Source: JABSQH01 sp965230015
GTDB taxonomy: Bacteria; Actinomycetota; Acidimicrobiia; Acidimicrobiales; Ilumatobacteraceae
NCBI GenBank assembly: GCA_965230015.1
Contig: CBDDKF010000018.1
Location: 124,001-188,000, forward strand
Reading direction: 5' to 3'
DNA length: 64,000 nucleotides
This document shows, piece after piece, positions 45,901 through 54,173 of this stretch; positions within the stretch are counted from its first letter, which is position 1, and every line of letters begins with the position of its first letter. Made by a program: the position numbers and the translations under genes. The notes beneath the pieces were generated by a model. The model ran no database searches. It saw only the letters and a list, made by a program, of their open reading frames with translations, and had not been told where the DNA came from.

Positions 45901-46361
45901 CATCGGTGATGGCCGGGGAGGTGGAGCGGACGCCGATCGACGTGCTTCGGTTGACCGAGGTGCTCGGGCTCGTCGTCGTGGCGCTCGAACTCGGCGATGC
46001 CGACGGAGCTGCATGGTTGCTTCCGCAAGTCGAGCCATTCGTCGACGAGGTGTCGTTCAACTCCATCATCTCGCACGGCCCGGTCGCCGCCTACGTCGGC
46101 AAACTCCTGTCGTTGCTTGGCCGCACGAGCGAGGCCGAGCAACGACTGCAGGACGCGCTGGCGGTCAACGAACGATTCGGCTGGGAGTACCACCGGGCCA
46201 CCACCTTGTTCGCCCTCGCCGAGAATCGCCACCGCGCCGATGGGCAACTCGACGTCCAGGCGCTGGCCTGGTTGCAGGAGGCGGCGGCGCTGTGCGACCG
46301 CTACGGGATCGAGCTGTGGGGTGCGCGTGCACGTGCGTTGCTCACGCCGCTCGAGGGGTAG
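42906..46361 (+). CDS. SARP/AfsR-like regulator with BTAD, ATPase and TPR-like domains
   Basis: 1151 residues from the GTG at 42906 behind GGGAGGG. Residues 1-90 form an OmpR-type winged helix (SQRRLLAALAVHHPNAV, LRQTVARLRRALG). Residues 95-235 are the BTAD helical domain (HPYRDRPRGVLMRALAATGR). An AAA/NB-ARC-like ATPase carries Walker A GGEAGIGKTT near residue 285 and Walker B VVFALDDIQWSG near 397. The remaining 550 residues are helical TPR-like repeats. Such proteins activate pathways in response to unknown signals. It is flanked on both sides by near-identical direct repeats facing the neighbouring genes. Confidence 0.92.
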   Translation: MTTIRVLGPVHAITADRTAVDLPSASQRRLLAALAVHHPNAVRSSWLCDVLEVTPGALRQTVARLRRALGDALRTTTGGYRLDADVDATEARRRFDGADGDPEQLAAVIDLWAGPTLEEFRDEAWAVGDVRRLDEVRAAAIEELAELRLNAGDHDRALHDLDAHIAAHPYRDRPRGVLMRALAATGRQTEALRVYREYRTMLGDEVGTEPSDALVDIERRIATGWDGIDPATSGEEDGAPQPHDALLDQALDSNVAGVGRADALTQLLGAADESLRNGVSAVAIGGEAGIGKTTLVADLGRALVGTWDVVYGRCDEHVGAPFSPLDDMVGRLADHLAEEQLTRHAARHGGDLLRLVPALADRLEARESTPSDERTARQLLFDAVTDVVARSARARPVVFALDDIQWSGPAATLLLRHLARHLGSAPVLFVLTIRTTADPLPDHVRDLLADLARERLDRIDLTGLDRDELAALVRARVDGTLRRDVAQVADLLHDETAGNALFADQLLAHWMQSGRLTLNDTDARVARARGVDVPPTVRDLVWQRVRSLGERADEVLSAAAVIGAAFDEATLAAMTEYDDRSVITLLDRAIAAGVLVEDAGAVRFTHALVAQALESDLRSRHRRMMHSRAYEALLSIHGATRELAPRLAHHAQLADRPADLFDRAIEAGDRALADLAPDEATRWYTIVLDVAAQLDRPAAVRADLLVRLGEARAFAGRPDAIDALTEGASLAVDAGAESVLVRAALLADRGTIMLGQPSEDQLSLMERALRASDDADLATRARLTASVAQRLIRTDRARDRRALAEEALELARATEDPGVFGAVAVRVLHALWAPGAAQRRHQLAHEATAAVAHIDDPDLLFLVFFAAYGAAVCATDEEAARDWAARVREVADDVRDPHLRWALGVLDGFEAIMEARFDEAERIVADTADRGVQLGAEATIVVFTAQSFVLGTYMGRHAELLPIVEQGLDTPDVELTFRLAHAIVSCETGETDSAAALLASVMAGEVERTPIDVLRLTEVLGLVVVALELGDADGAAWLLPQVEPFVDEVSFNSIISHGPVAAYVGKLLSLLGRTSEAEQRLQDALAVNERFGWEYHRATTLFALAENRHRADGQLDVQALAWLQEAAALCDRYGIELWGARARALLTPLEG

Positions 46362-46368
46362 CCGCAAC

Positions 46369-46386
46369 GTGACGCGCGGGTGACGC
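46369..46386 (+). promoter_or_regulatory. SARP-type direct repeat before the flavoenzyme gene
   Basis: GTGACGC-GCGG-GTGACGC, the same 18-bp arrangement as at 42797-42814 with one base different, pointing to the flavoenzyme gene 25 bp away. Confidence 0.62.
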
Positions 46387-46410
46387 GCAGCGTTGTTGAT
46401 GCTGTGCGAC

Positions 46411-47847
46411 ATGATCAGCATCAGCAATCGGCAGGGATCCACGCTCAGTGTGACGATCATCGGCGGTGGACTTCACGGGAGCCTCACCGCACTCCTGCTC
46501 GCCGGCGACGGACATCGCGTCACGATTCTCGAGCGCGACCCGTCGGTCGCTCCGACGCAGCCGGCGGACGCGTGGGACGGATGGGACCGCACCGGCGTCG
46601 GTCAGTTCCGGATGATCCACTCGTTCCTCGCTCGATTCCGCCAGGAACTCGACGAACACCTCCCCGACGTCGCCGCCGCACTCGACGCAGCCGGTGCGCT
46701 GCGCTACAACCCAGCGGTCAACGCACCCGAGACCATCCGCGGTCCGATTCGCACCGACGATGGCCGGTTTGAACTCCTGACCGGCCGTCGACCCGTCATC
46801 GAAGCGGCTATCCAACGCGTGGTCGACGCACACCCGAACGTGGCGGTGCGCCGCGGCGTCACCGTGCTCGGTTTCCAGCTCGACAACGAGGGCGCCGTCC
46901 CGCACGTACGCAGCGTGGCGACCGACGAAGGCCAGTTCACCGCAGACCTCGTCGTCGACTGCTCCGGGCGCCGCTCACAGACCCCGGAGATGCTCGCCGC
47001 AGCGGGGGGCATCGAGGTGCGAGAGGAGATCGAAGACAGTGGCTTCGTGTACTACGGGCGTCACTACCGCTCGGGCGACGGCAGCATTCCACCGATGCTC
47101 GGCGGCGCACTCCAGCACTACGACTCGATGTCGACGCTGACGTTGCCGGCCGACAACGGCACATGGGGCGTCGGCCTGGTGACCAGTGGACGTGACAAGG
47201 CGGCCCGCGCGTTGCGCGATCCGGCGGTGTGGGAGCGCGTGTGGGGCTCGTTTCCGCTCGTCGCGCACTGGGCCGACGCCGAACCGATCACCGATGTGCA
47301 GGTGATGGCCAAGCTGCCCGACCGGCGGCGCGACTACGTCGTCGATGGCACACCGGTGGTGACCGGGCTGGTCGCCGTGGGCGACGCCTGGGCGTGCACC
47401 AACCCGTCGCTCGGTCGAGGCGCATCGATCGGTTTGATTCATGCGGTTTCGTTACGCGACCAGCTACGCATATACGACGTCGGGAATCCGGCTGGCTTCG
47501 CCGTTGCGTGGCAGACGACCACCGACCAACGCGTCGGACCGTTCTACGAGGACACGCTCACGTTCGACCGCCACCGGCTGGCGCAGATCGAGTCCCAGAT
47601 CGCCGGCACCACGTACGAAACCGACGACCCACGGTGGTTGTTTGCGTCCGCGCTCGGCGCGGTCTATCCCGCCGATCCGGCGCTGTTTCGGGCGTACCTC
47701 GATGTGGTCCTGCTGCTCGAACGCGGCGTCGATGTCGCCGCCCGGCCTGGCGTGATGGAGCGGGTCATGGAATTGTCGCCGACTGCTGAATCGTTGCCCG
47801 GACCGGACCGCGCTGCGCTCGAGGAGATGCTGCTGGCCTCGGTGTAG
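46411..47847 (+). CDS. FAD-dependent oxidoreductase (tryptophan-halogenase/geranylgeranyl-reductase-like fold)
   Basis: 478 residues from the ATG at 46411. The N-terminal dinucleotide motif is VTIIGGGLHGSLTALLLAG with LERDPS after it. There is a DCSGRRS-type second motif (VVDCSGRRSQTPEML) and a GD-like LVAVGDAWACTNPSLGRGAS that closes the FAD site. The fold is that of group A flavoenzymes, and the substrate is unknown. It lies 50 bp after the SARP regulator, and the direct repeat in that gap suggests it is a direct target with a very short leader. Confidence 0.8.
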   Translation: MISISNRQGSTLSVTIIGGGLHGSLTALLLAGDGHRVTILERDPSVAPTQPADAWDGWDRTGVGQFRMIHSFLARFRQELDEHLPDVAAALDAAGALRYNPAVNAPETIRGPIRTDDGRFELLTGRRPVIEAAIQRVVDAHPNVAVRRGVTVLGFQLDNEGAVPHVRSVATDEGQFTADLVVDCSGRRSQTPEMLAAAGGIEVREEIEDSGFVYYGRHYRSGDGSIPPMLGGALQHYDSMSTLTLPADNGTWGVGLVTSGRDKAARALRDPAVWERVWGSFPLVAHWADAEPITDVQVMAKLPDRRRDYVVDGTPVVTGLVAVGDAWACTNPSLGRGASIGLIHAVSLRDQLRIYDVGNPAGFAVAWQTTTDQRVGPFYEDTLTFDRHRLAQIESQIAGTTYETDDPRWLFASALGAVYPADPALFRAYLDVVLLLERGVDVAARPGVMERVMELSPTAESLPGPDRAALEEMLLASV

Positions 47848-47893
47848 CGCCGAGCGCCGTCCTCACCGAGGGTGTGGTCCTACTGTTCGACCA

Positions 47894-48682
47894 TCAGGCA
47901 CCGCGTCGGCGAGCCAACCAATCGGCAACCAACCGGGCGCACTGGGCCGGTCGATCGATCGGGATCGTGTGTGCGGCGCCCGCAACGGTGTGCAGCTCGA
48001 CACGGCCAGGGTCGGCGGCGTGCAGTGCCTCACCGTTTGCCGGCGGTGCCGACTGGTCGAGCTCGCCTTGTACGACGAGCATCGGAGCGGATCCGCCGGC
48101 CCACCACACCGACAGCGGCCCGGCGTCGGCGTCTTTGATTCGTGCCGCCGCGCGCGACGGCGATCGCCACCACAACGACGGATCGCCACCATCCTCGAAG
48201 TAGGCGCGGCCGAACGCGGCGAGGCGCTCCTCCATCGGCAGCGAGTCATCGCGTGCCTCCGCCATCGCCTGATGGAACAGATCGGTCGACGGGAACATCG
48301 GGCCGGCGGCGAATAGCACGATGCCGCACACGAGATCGGGCCAGAGCGTGGCGGTCATCCTCATCACTCGATTACCGAAGGCGTGGCCGAGCACCACCGC
48401 CGGACCAGCGTCGAGGTGGCGCAGCACGGCGACCACGTCGCCGGCGAGGTCGGCAAGCGTGTGGCCCTCGACGGGGAGCGTCGACCCTTCGCACCCTCTC
48501 GGCTGGACCAACACCACGCGCCGCCCGCTGCCATCGGCGAGTTCGCGGGCGAACGGCACGAGGTCGTCGATCGGTCGGGTACCGGCAGGCCAACACACCA
48601 CGTCGGGCTGCGACGCGTCGGTCTCGCCAGCCGATACCTCTTCGTAGGCGACGTGACCGCCGAGACGCGCTACCTGGTACAT
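47894..48682 (-). CDS. Alpha/beta hydrolase-fold protein with Ala at the nucleophile position
   Basis: 262 residues. The oxyanion region, nucleophile elbow, acid loop and C-terminal histidine (GAAHTIPID) are in the usual order, with ELDQSAPPANGE as the acid loop. The elbow reads VVLGHAFGNRVM where G-x-S-x-G is expected: the codon is GCC (Ala), not Ser. It may be a non-hydrolytic member of the fold or use another residue. It converges with the flavoenzyme gene, 46 bp apart. Confidence 0.82.
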   Translation of the reverse strand: MYQVARLGGHVAYEEVSAGETDASQPDVVCWPAGTRPIDDLVPFARELADGSGRRVVLVQPRGCEGSTLPVEGHTLADLAGDVVAVLRHLDAGPAVVLGHAFGNRVMRMTATLWPDLVCGIVLFAAGPMFPSTDLFHQAMAEARDDSLPMEERLAAFGRAYFEDGGDPSLWWRSPSRAAARIKDADAGPLSVWWAGGSAPMLVVQGELDQSAPPANGEALHAADPGRVELHTVAGAAHTIPIDRPAQCARLVADWLARRRGA

Positions 48683-49181
48683 CAGTCCGAGTCCATCCTT
48701 TCATAGGTCGCCCAGTCCGGAGGCGGGCGCCGACGTGTGCTGCGTCCGGGATGGCGAAGCTGATCTCGAGGAACTCTCGTCCAGTTGGAGATGGTCATAG
48801 AGGGCCTCCTCGAGGTGAGTCCCAAAATCGTCAGTGCGCCGTCTTCCGCAGCGTGAGCCCGCGGGCGTGTACCTGGAAGATGGGGAGGCCGCCCGATGTC
48901 GGGAAGTCGCCGCGCCGGTGTTGTACGACGTCGCCAATTCGCTGTAGGCGGCGCTCTTCGACGCCACGGTCGGTCACGACAACGCCCACTACGCGACGTC
49001 CCACACCGCTGTTGCCGTCGACGCGTTCGAGTCTGTTGTCGGACGAGATCTGCATCCGTTCATGTCCCACCCAGGCCGTGCTGCTGCGTGAGGAGGGGCG
49101 ATATGCGCGCGTCACGGCGCCTACCGTTGGCGGGTCGTACCAGTGTCGAGTGCGTTCCCGGGATGGAGACATGATGCTGAT
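48683..49181. other. Gene-poor stretch
   Basis: About 500 bp without a supported gene. The plus strand encodes a broken stretch (LYDVANSL, a stop, then HDNAHYATSHTAVAVDAFES) with codon bias like real genes, so an eroded gene is possible. I cannot name it. Confidence 0.4.
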
Positions 49182-49658
49182 ATGAGCCAATCGTGGGAGG
49201 ACGCATGGGAGGAGTTTCTTCGGTCTCGCGACGACCGTGCCGAGCTGAGGAACCGCTTCTACGAGGCGTTCGGCATCGGCGATTCCGCTGAGAGCCGCGC
49301 TGCGGGGGCGTGCCTGATCCGCTCGGGCGCGAAGACCGCGACGAGTGATCTGTTGTGGAGCTATGACGCATCCGACGCCTCCCCTCCAACCGTGGGTGCT
49401 GTCTCCATCGTGCTCGACGGCGGAGGCCGTGCCGCATGTGTTGTCGAGACGGTTCGCGTCGAGTACACCCCCTTCAGCGAGGTCGGCGCAGAGTTCGCCG
49501 CAGCGTACGGCGAATGGGGTGGGACACTCGACGGATGGCGTGCGGGCGCATGGCGCTACTACTCGAGCGTGTGCCACCAGCTCGGTCGTGTACCGGCCAA
49601 CGACATGCCGTTGGTGTGCGAGTGGTTGCGTCTTGTGCATGCGTTCGACCATCCGTGA
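49182..49658 (+). CDS. ASCH-domain protein
   Basis: 158 residues from the ATG at 49182. ASCH/PUA-like features are IRSGAKTATSDLLW, the VLDGGGRAACVVETVRVEY strand pair, and a terminal helix CEWLRLVHAF. ASCH domains bind RNA or nucleosides, and some (YqfB) hydrolyse acetylcytidine. Single gene with no operon partner. Confidence 0.85.
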   Translation: MSQSWEDAWEEFLRSRDDRAELRNRFYEAFGIGDSAESRAAGACLIRSGAKTATSDLLWSYDASDASPPTVGAVSIVLDGGGRAACVVETVRVEYTPFSEVGAEFAAAYGEWGGTLDGWRAGAWRYYSSVCHQLGRVPANDMPLVCEWLRLVHAFDHP

Positions 49659-49839
49659 CCGTGCGACCAAGTCCGGCGTCCCCCAACCCGCCCGACAAGG
49701 ACAACGTCCCCGCACGTCACAGCGAGCGCTCTGACCACCGACCAAGTTCGAACGCTTGCATCCCGACAACGTCCTCCGGCCAGCTCGCATCCGGAGTGTG
49801 ACCACCTCGACCTCCGACACGGCCGCTGAGCTTGGGCCG

Positions 49840-50469
49840 CTACCACGCGTCACGCGACCATGGTTGCGGGATCGCTGGCACGGTTGGCGCCTCGTCCGAG
49901 TTGTGCCGAGAGCTTCGGTCCGCGTCCACGTAGGTCTCGGTCAGCGCATTGGTGCCTCGGGTGCCTGATCGAAGCGGCATCTCCATCGCGACGACGCCGT
50001 CGACGTCGATGGTCATGCTATGCAGCGTCGTCTCACGGAAGCCGCGCCGGTGGTAGAGCCGGATCGCCGGATCCATCACACCGCGTAGCGTCTCCAGCCA
50101 GCAGCGTTCGGCGCCGAGGCTGCGCGCGTGCTCCAGGGCGGCGTCGACGAGTGCAGTTGCGACGCCGGAGCCGCGGGCGATTGGTCGAACGTACAACCGC
50201 TTCAGTTCAGCGGTGGCGTCGGGATGACGCACGACCGCCACCGTGCCGACGGGGAGGCCTCGGTCGAACGCCAGGAAGAGGATCCGGTCCGGCGGGCGGT
50301 AGGCGTCGCGCAGGCCGGCCAGCTCGGTCGCGAATCCGGGCTGTTCGTCGAGTGGATCGATGCCGGAAGCGGCGCGGATCCACTCGATGTAGTCGAACAG
50401 CAACGCCGTCGCCCGCCGCCAGTCGCGCTGATGTGCTGGTATGCGGATGTCGATCGTCTCGATGGTCAC
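49840..50469 (-). CDS. GNAT-family N-acetyltransferase
   Basis: 209 residues from the GTG at 50469. The acetyl-CoA site is RLYVRPIARGSGVATALVD followed by IRLYHRRGFRET. The C-terminal ~25 residues are polar and probably disordered. The GTG overlaps the TGA of a 28-codon leader frame (GTGA), so translation may be coupled to it. Confidence 0.85.
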   Translation of the reverse strand: MTIETIDIRIPAHQRDWRRATALLFDYIEWIRAASGIDPLDEQPGFATELAGLRDAYRPPDRILFLAFDRGLPVGTVAVVRHPDATAELKRLYVRPIARGSGVATALVDAALEHARSLGAERCWLETLRGVMDPAIRLYHRRGFRETTLHSMTIDVDGVVAMEMPLRSGTRGTNALTETYVDADRSSRHNSDEAPTVPAIPQPWSRDAW

Positions 50470-50552
50470 GCGCTGACCGACCTTCGATGAGGGGCGCACG
50501 CTGCATGGTCGAGCGCGACAGCGGGAAGTGGGGTGGGCGCTGGCGAGCGCAT
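50466..50552 (-). CDS. Possible 28-codon leader peptide coupled to the acetyltransferase gene
   Basis: The ATG at 50552 has GAGGAG seven bases upstream, a better site than the one before the acetyltransferase itself. The frame (MRSPAPTPLPAVALD...) ends in TGA overlapping the acetyltransferase GTG. The peptide is not hydrophobic and has no known motif. It could be a regulatory uORF or chance. Confidence 0.35.
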   Translation of the reverse strand: MRSPAPTPLPAVALDHAACAPHRRSVSA

Positions 50553-50779
50553 AGTGAGTCTCCTCGATCGGGAAGGGGGTCAATGGTTCGTTCCGTAGGA
50601 CAGGCCGTACGGAGCCAACCCGTGGATCGGTTCGCGCCAGTGTCCGGTCGCTCAAATCGGCGATCACGCCCGTGTCGTCGTCGGTGGACGCACCGTCGTG
50701 CCGTGATGGGCGCCCCCCACGACGCGTTTGCTCCTCACGTTCCGGGCAAGCGCGCTCGGGAGCGGGAACGCCTGGCCTG

Positions 50780-51417
50780 TCAGGAGGCAGCGGTGACGTC
50801 GAGGTCGACGTCGAGCGTGACGCCGAGGGTGTCGTTGAATGCGGTGAGCACCTGGGTCTGGACGCCGCGTGCTGCGGCGTACTCTCCGGTTCCACCGGTG
50901 ACCGCTCGCTCGATCTCGATATCGAAGTCGGCCAGTTCATGGCCGTCGGTCACGATCGTGCCGACGTCGTCGAGTTCGTAGATCTGGGTGCTGACAACCC
51001 AGGCACCGGTTTCGGTGGCCATGCCGTCACCGATCATGTGGCCGTGGCAGGTCCACGTGCCGAGAACCTTGTCGGGGAACGTCGGCTCACCGTTCGCCTC
51101 GATGCCGTCCTCGCCGTCGACGAGTGTTCCGTCGGGATAGATGTAGCCCTCGGTGACGAACGCTGACCCGTAGGCCGGGCCTCCGTCGTCGACACGAGGT
51201 CAGGCTCGAACGCGAACCGGAGTCCGTTCTCGGCAATGTCGTAGCTGTGGGTCGTTGAGGCATCGTCGTCGCTCGCCGCGGCGCTCGAACATGCAGCTGC
51301 GCCGAGTGACAACAGCGACGCCGAAGCGACAGCGATGCCAACGCGGAGCGAGCGCAGATGGCCGATGTGAGCGGAGTTCAACGAAGTGGCGGGGAGGGAT
51401 GGACGGGTGACGGGCAT
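50780..51417 (-). pseudogene. Frameshifted lipoprotein with AOC-barrel (dirigent-like) domain
   Basis: The N-terminal half (51417 down) has a lipoprotein signal ending LLSLGAAAC and continues to ENGLRFAFEPDLV. Near 51186-51200 the frame shifts, and the other frame carries DDGGPAYGSAFVTEGYIYPD through GTWTCHGHMIGDGM to TGGTGEYAAARG and the end. The last motif is typical of allene-oxide-cyclase-like barrels. A single indel joins the halves, so this is either a recent pseudogene or a sequence error. Confidence 0.75.
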
Positions 51418-51460
51418 GGTGACTTCCTCGGTCTCGATGTGGTTCGTGCACCGAGTCGGC

Positions 51461-51485
51461 GTGAGATCTCACGTCACGACGTGAC
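51461..51485. promoter_or_regulatory. Adjacent palindromes before the frameshifted lipoprotein gene
   Basis: GTGAGATCTCAC (51461-51472) is a perfect palindrome. It is followed directly by GTCAC-GAC-GTGAC (51473-51485). Both lie between the ATPase stop and the lipoprotein start. Confidence 0.45.
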
Positions 51486-51490
51486 ACCTC

Positions 51491-54106
51491 TCAGAGTCGC
51501 CAGAGGATCTGATGCTCGGGGTCGTAGGAGCAGAACACCCCCGTTGAGATCGAGGCCTGGAGATGGCGACCGAGCTCGGGGTGGATACCGACGATCCGCT
51601 TGATCGTCAACCGGATCCGTTTGGTGACCGTCGATCGCGCCCGCTCGGTCGTTCCCGAGGTGCGTCTCGATCGTCCGCCGAGACCTGATGCTGCCGTCAG
51701 TTGATCGACCAGTTCGTCGAGTTCGCGTTGCGCTCGCTCAGAGCGGCCGAGATCAGCCATGTCGTCTGCATCGGCGATCTCCCCCTGGAGGTCGCGGATT
51801 CGATCGCGGTACGCACTCATCGCGGTCGCGTCGATCACTCTGTCGGCGGATGACTCGACGACGCCGGCCCCTGCCAGATCGAGTATGTGAACCTCCGTGC
51901 AGGCGCGCTCGATGAGCGTGGCAATGTCGTTGAGACCCTTCGAGTGGTGCAGTGTCACGGTTCGGCCGGCGAAAGTGACCGTCCAGTGGTCGCCAGTCCG
52001 ACGCAGCTCGGCGGTGGTCGCGGCCCGATTGTCGGTCGACGCCGACGCGACGGCGCCGCCGTCATCCGCTGACGCGTCCATCATCGACTCCAACGCGGCG
52101 CGACACACTGCGAGCGCCCGGCTGGGAGCAATCGATCGGCCACTATTCGTGTCCGGTACGGCCAGGTCGCCGAGTGAATCCGACGCCAGCAGGTCGTAGT
52201 GACGCCATGCGGCGGCAGCGAGCTCGACGTCATCGATCGCTGGATTGTCGATAGCTCGGAGTACTGCGGCGCCGATCAATAGTGCGGTTCCTTGTTCGCC
52301 GAGGTTGCGCGTCTCGTCGACGTGCGACATGAGCGCGAGCACGGTGCTGGCCGCAGCACGGGTGTCGCCAGCGTGCAGCTCCCGGAGTGCGAGCAGCCGC
52401 AGGCTTGCGCCGACGCCGTAGATGTAGCCGGCTCGGTCTGACAGGCGACGGGCCAGCCGCAGGGTGTCGATCGCAGCGTCGGGAGCGCTCGACAGCTGGG
52501 CCATGCCTTCGACGAGCAGCGCGAACATGTGGTTGAGATCTTCGGGTCCGGTCTCCGCAGCGATCCGACGTGACGTCGCAAGTGCTCGCTCGACCTCACC
52601 GTCCTCGACGTCGAGCTGTGCGATGAGCAGCCGTGCTTCGCGGGCGAACGGATGCATTGCTGCGTCCTCGGCGGCCTCGAGCGCCAGCTCGGCGTGTCGA
52701 CGGGCTCGTCGGGGCTCGTCACGGAGGAGCAGGAGGGCGAGGACCCGGTGCACGATCACGGGCGCGACCACGCCGGTATCGAGATGATCGAGCGCGCCGT
52801 TGGCGAGTCGGAGTGCCTCGTCGTGCCGACCGACCTCGCGCATTGCGGTGGCCGTCGTGGCCACGACATCGGAGTGCAGTGGCAAGGTCGGATCGGGCCA
52901 CCGGTCGAGCACGACGGTGCCAAGCTCGGCGATCTCGGCGCACCGGGCGTGCGGGACCACGCCCCACAACACAACCATCAGCGTGAAGGCTCGTTCGGGA
53001 GTGTCATCGTGGAGCGCGATCCGCGTCGCACAGACGTAGTCGTCAACCAGGTCGATCAAGGCCCGCAGCGACCACGCGCCCCAGTCGTTCTCGTCGAGGC
53101 TGAGAAACATCTGGGCTCGTTCGCAGACAGCGTCGACGTAGGCCTGCCGCATGACCTCGGCTCGACCGGACTCGGTGAGCTGTTCTTCTGCGTACGCGCG
53201 AGTGGAATCGAACATCACGAACCGGCTTGCCGACCCCACCTCGGCGCGGACGAGTGAATGGGCGACGAGATCGGCGAGGAGGTCCGAGGTGTCGAGCGTC
53301 GACTGGTTGTCACTGATCCCGTGGGCCAGTTCGGCATCGAACCAGCCGGGGAACACCGACAGCCGTTCGAAGAGGTTCCGGCTTGGGTCATCGAGCAGAC
53401 GCACCGACCAGTTGATCGTCGCACGGAGGCTTCGGTGACGGGCCTCGCCCCGAAATCGCGGACGCCGGATGACGTCGACACCGACGTCGAGGTGGCGGAG
53501 CATCTCGGCCGGTGACATCGATCGCGCTCGTGCGGCAGCGAGCTCGATCGCCAACGGCAGCCCATCGAGACGGGCGCAGAGCCGAGCGACGGCTACCAGG
53601 TCATCCTCGATCGTCGCCGAGGCGCCGGCGCCACGCGCCCGTTCGAGAAACAGCTCCACGGCTGGCGAGCGGTCGTGCACCTCGTCGCCCACTGGGAGCG
53701 TGTGAAGCACGTGCACGACTTCCTCGGTGAGGTCGAGCGGAACCCGACTCGTTGCGATCACGGTCGTGTCAGGAACCTGATCAATCACGGTGGTGGCGAG
53801 CGCAGCGGCGCCGTCGACGACATGCTCACACGTGTCGATCACGAGCAGGTTCGCCGACCCGTTTAACCACTCGACGAGCTCCGCTAGGCCGCCGAGCCCG
53901 GCCCGCCTGGCGACGAGATCGCCGAGGCCGTCGTCGTCGGTGACGCTCGACAGCTCGGCGAACAGGTGTGGCCGATCGGCAAGTAGTGCCTTGACGAGCG
54001 AGGTTTTGCCGACGCCGCCCGGACCGACGACCGTCACGAGCTGATGCTCACCGACGAGCGACGCGAGGGAGGCCAGCGCGTCCTCGCGTCCGATGAGGTC
54101 GGCCAT
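51491..54106 (-). CDS. NB-ARC/AAA-type ATPase regulator with TPR-like and helical C-terminal domains
   Basis: 871 residues from the ATG at 54106 (GTG at 54121 possible). Walker A GPGGVGKTSL is near residues 28-37, Walker B NLLVIDTCEHV near 86, and the winged-helix-like segment GLPLAIELAAARARSMSPAEM follows. Helical repeats fill 350-680. The C-terminus has DHWTVTFAGRTVTLHHSKGL and FCSYDP, a module seen in LuxR/SARP-associated ATPases. No DNA-binding domain is evident, so it may signal through a partner or bind DNA by an unrecognised part. Divergent from the methyltransferase gene. Confidence 0.85.
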   Translation of the reverse strand: MADLIGREDALASLASLVGEHQLVTVVGPGGVGKTSLVKALLADRPHLFAELSSVTDDDGLGDLVARRAGLGGLAELVEWLNGSANLLVIDTCEHVVDGAAALATTVIDQVPDTTVIATSRVPLDLTEEVVHVLHTLPVGDEVHDRSPAVELFLERARGAGASATIEDDLVAVARLCARLDGLPLAIELAAARARSMSPAEMLRHLDVGVDVIRRPRFRGEARHRSLRATINWSVRLLDDPSRNLFERLSVFPGWFDAELAHGISDNQSTLDTSDLLADLVAHSLVRAEVGSASRFVMFDSTRAYAEEQLTESGRAEVMRQAYVDAVCERAQMFLSLDENDWGAWSLRALIDLVDDYVCATRIALHDDTPERAFTLMVVLWGVVPHARCAEIAELGTVVLDRWPDPTLPLHSDVVATTATAMREVGRHDEALRLANGALDHLDTGVVAPVIVHRVLALLLLRDEPRRARRHAELALEAAEDAAMHPFAREARLLIAQLDVEDGEVERALATSRRIAAETGPEDLNHMFALLVEGMAQLSSAPDAAIDTLRLARRLSDRAGYIYGVGASLRLLALRELHAGDTRAAASTVLALMSHVDETRNLGEQGTALLIGAAVLRAIDNPAIDDVELAAAAWRHYDLLASDSLGDLAVPDTNSGRSIAPSRALAVCRAALESMMDASADDGGAVASASTDNRAATTAELRRTGDHWTVTFAGRTVTLHHSKGLNDIATLIERACTEVHILDLAGAGVVESSADRVIDATAMSAYRDRIRDLQGEIADADDMADLGRSERAQRELDELVDQLTAASGLGGRSRRTSGTTERARSTVTKRIRLTIKRIVGIHPELGRHLQASISTGVFCSYDPEHQILWRL

Positions 54107-54114
54107 GCCACATC

Positions 54115-54131
54115 GTGACACGCGATGTCAC
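54115..54131. promoter_or_regulatory. Inverted repeat between the ATPase regulator and the methyltransferase gene
   Basis: GTGACA-CGCGA-TGTCAC has perfect 6-bp arms. It shares the GTGAC/GTCAC cores found at the other end of the ATPase gene (51473-51485). Confidence 0.5.
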
Positions 54132-54173
54132 GCCTCGGTAGGCGATTACGAACGACACCCCGAGGAGACCTCA

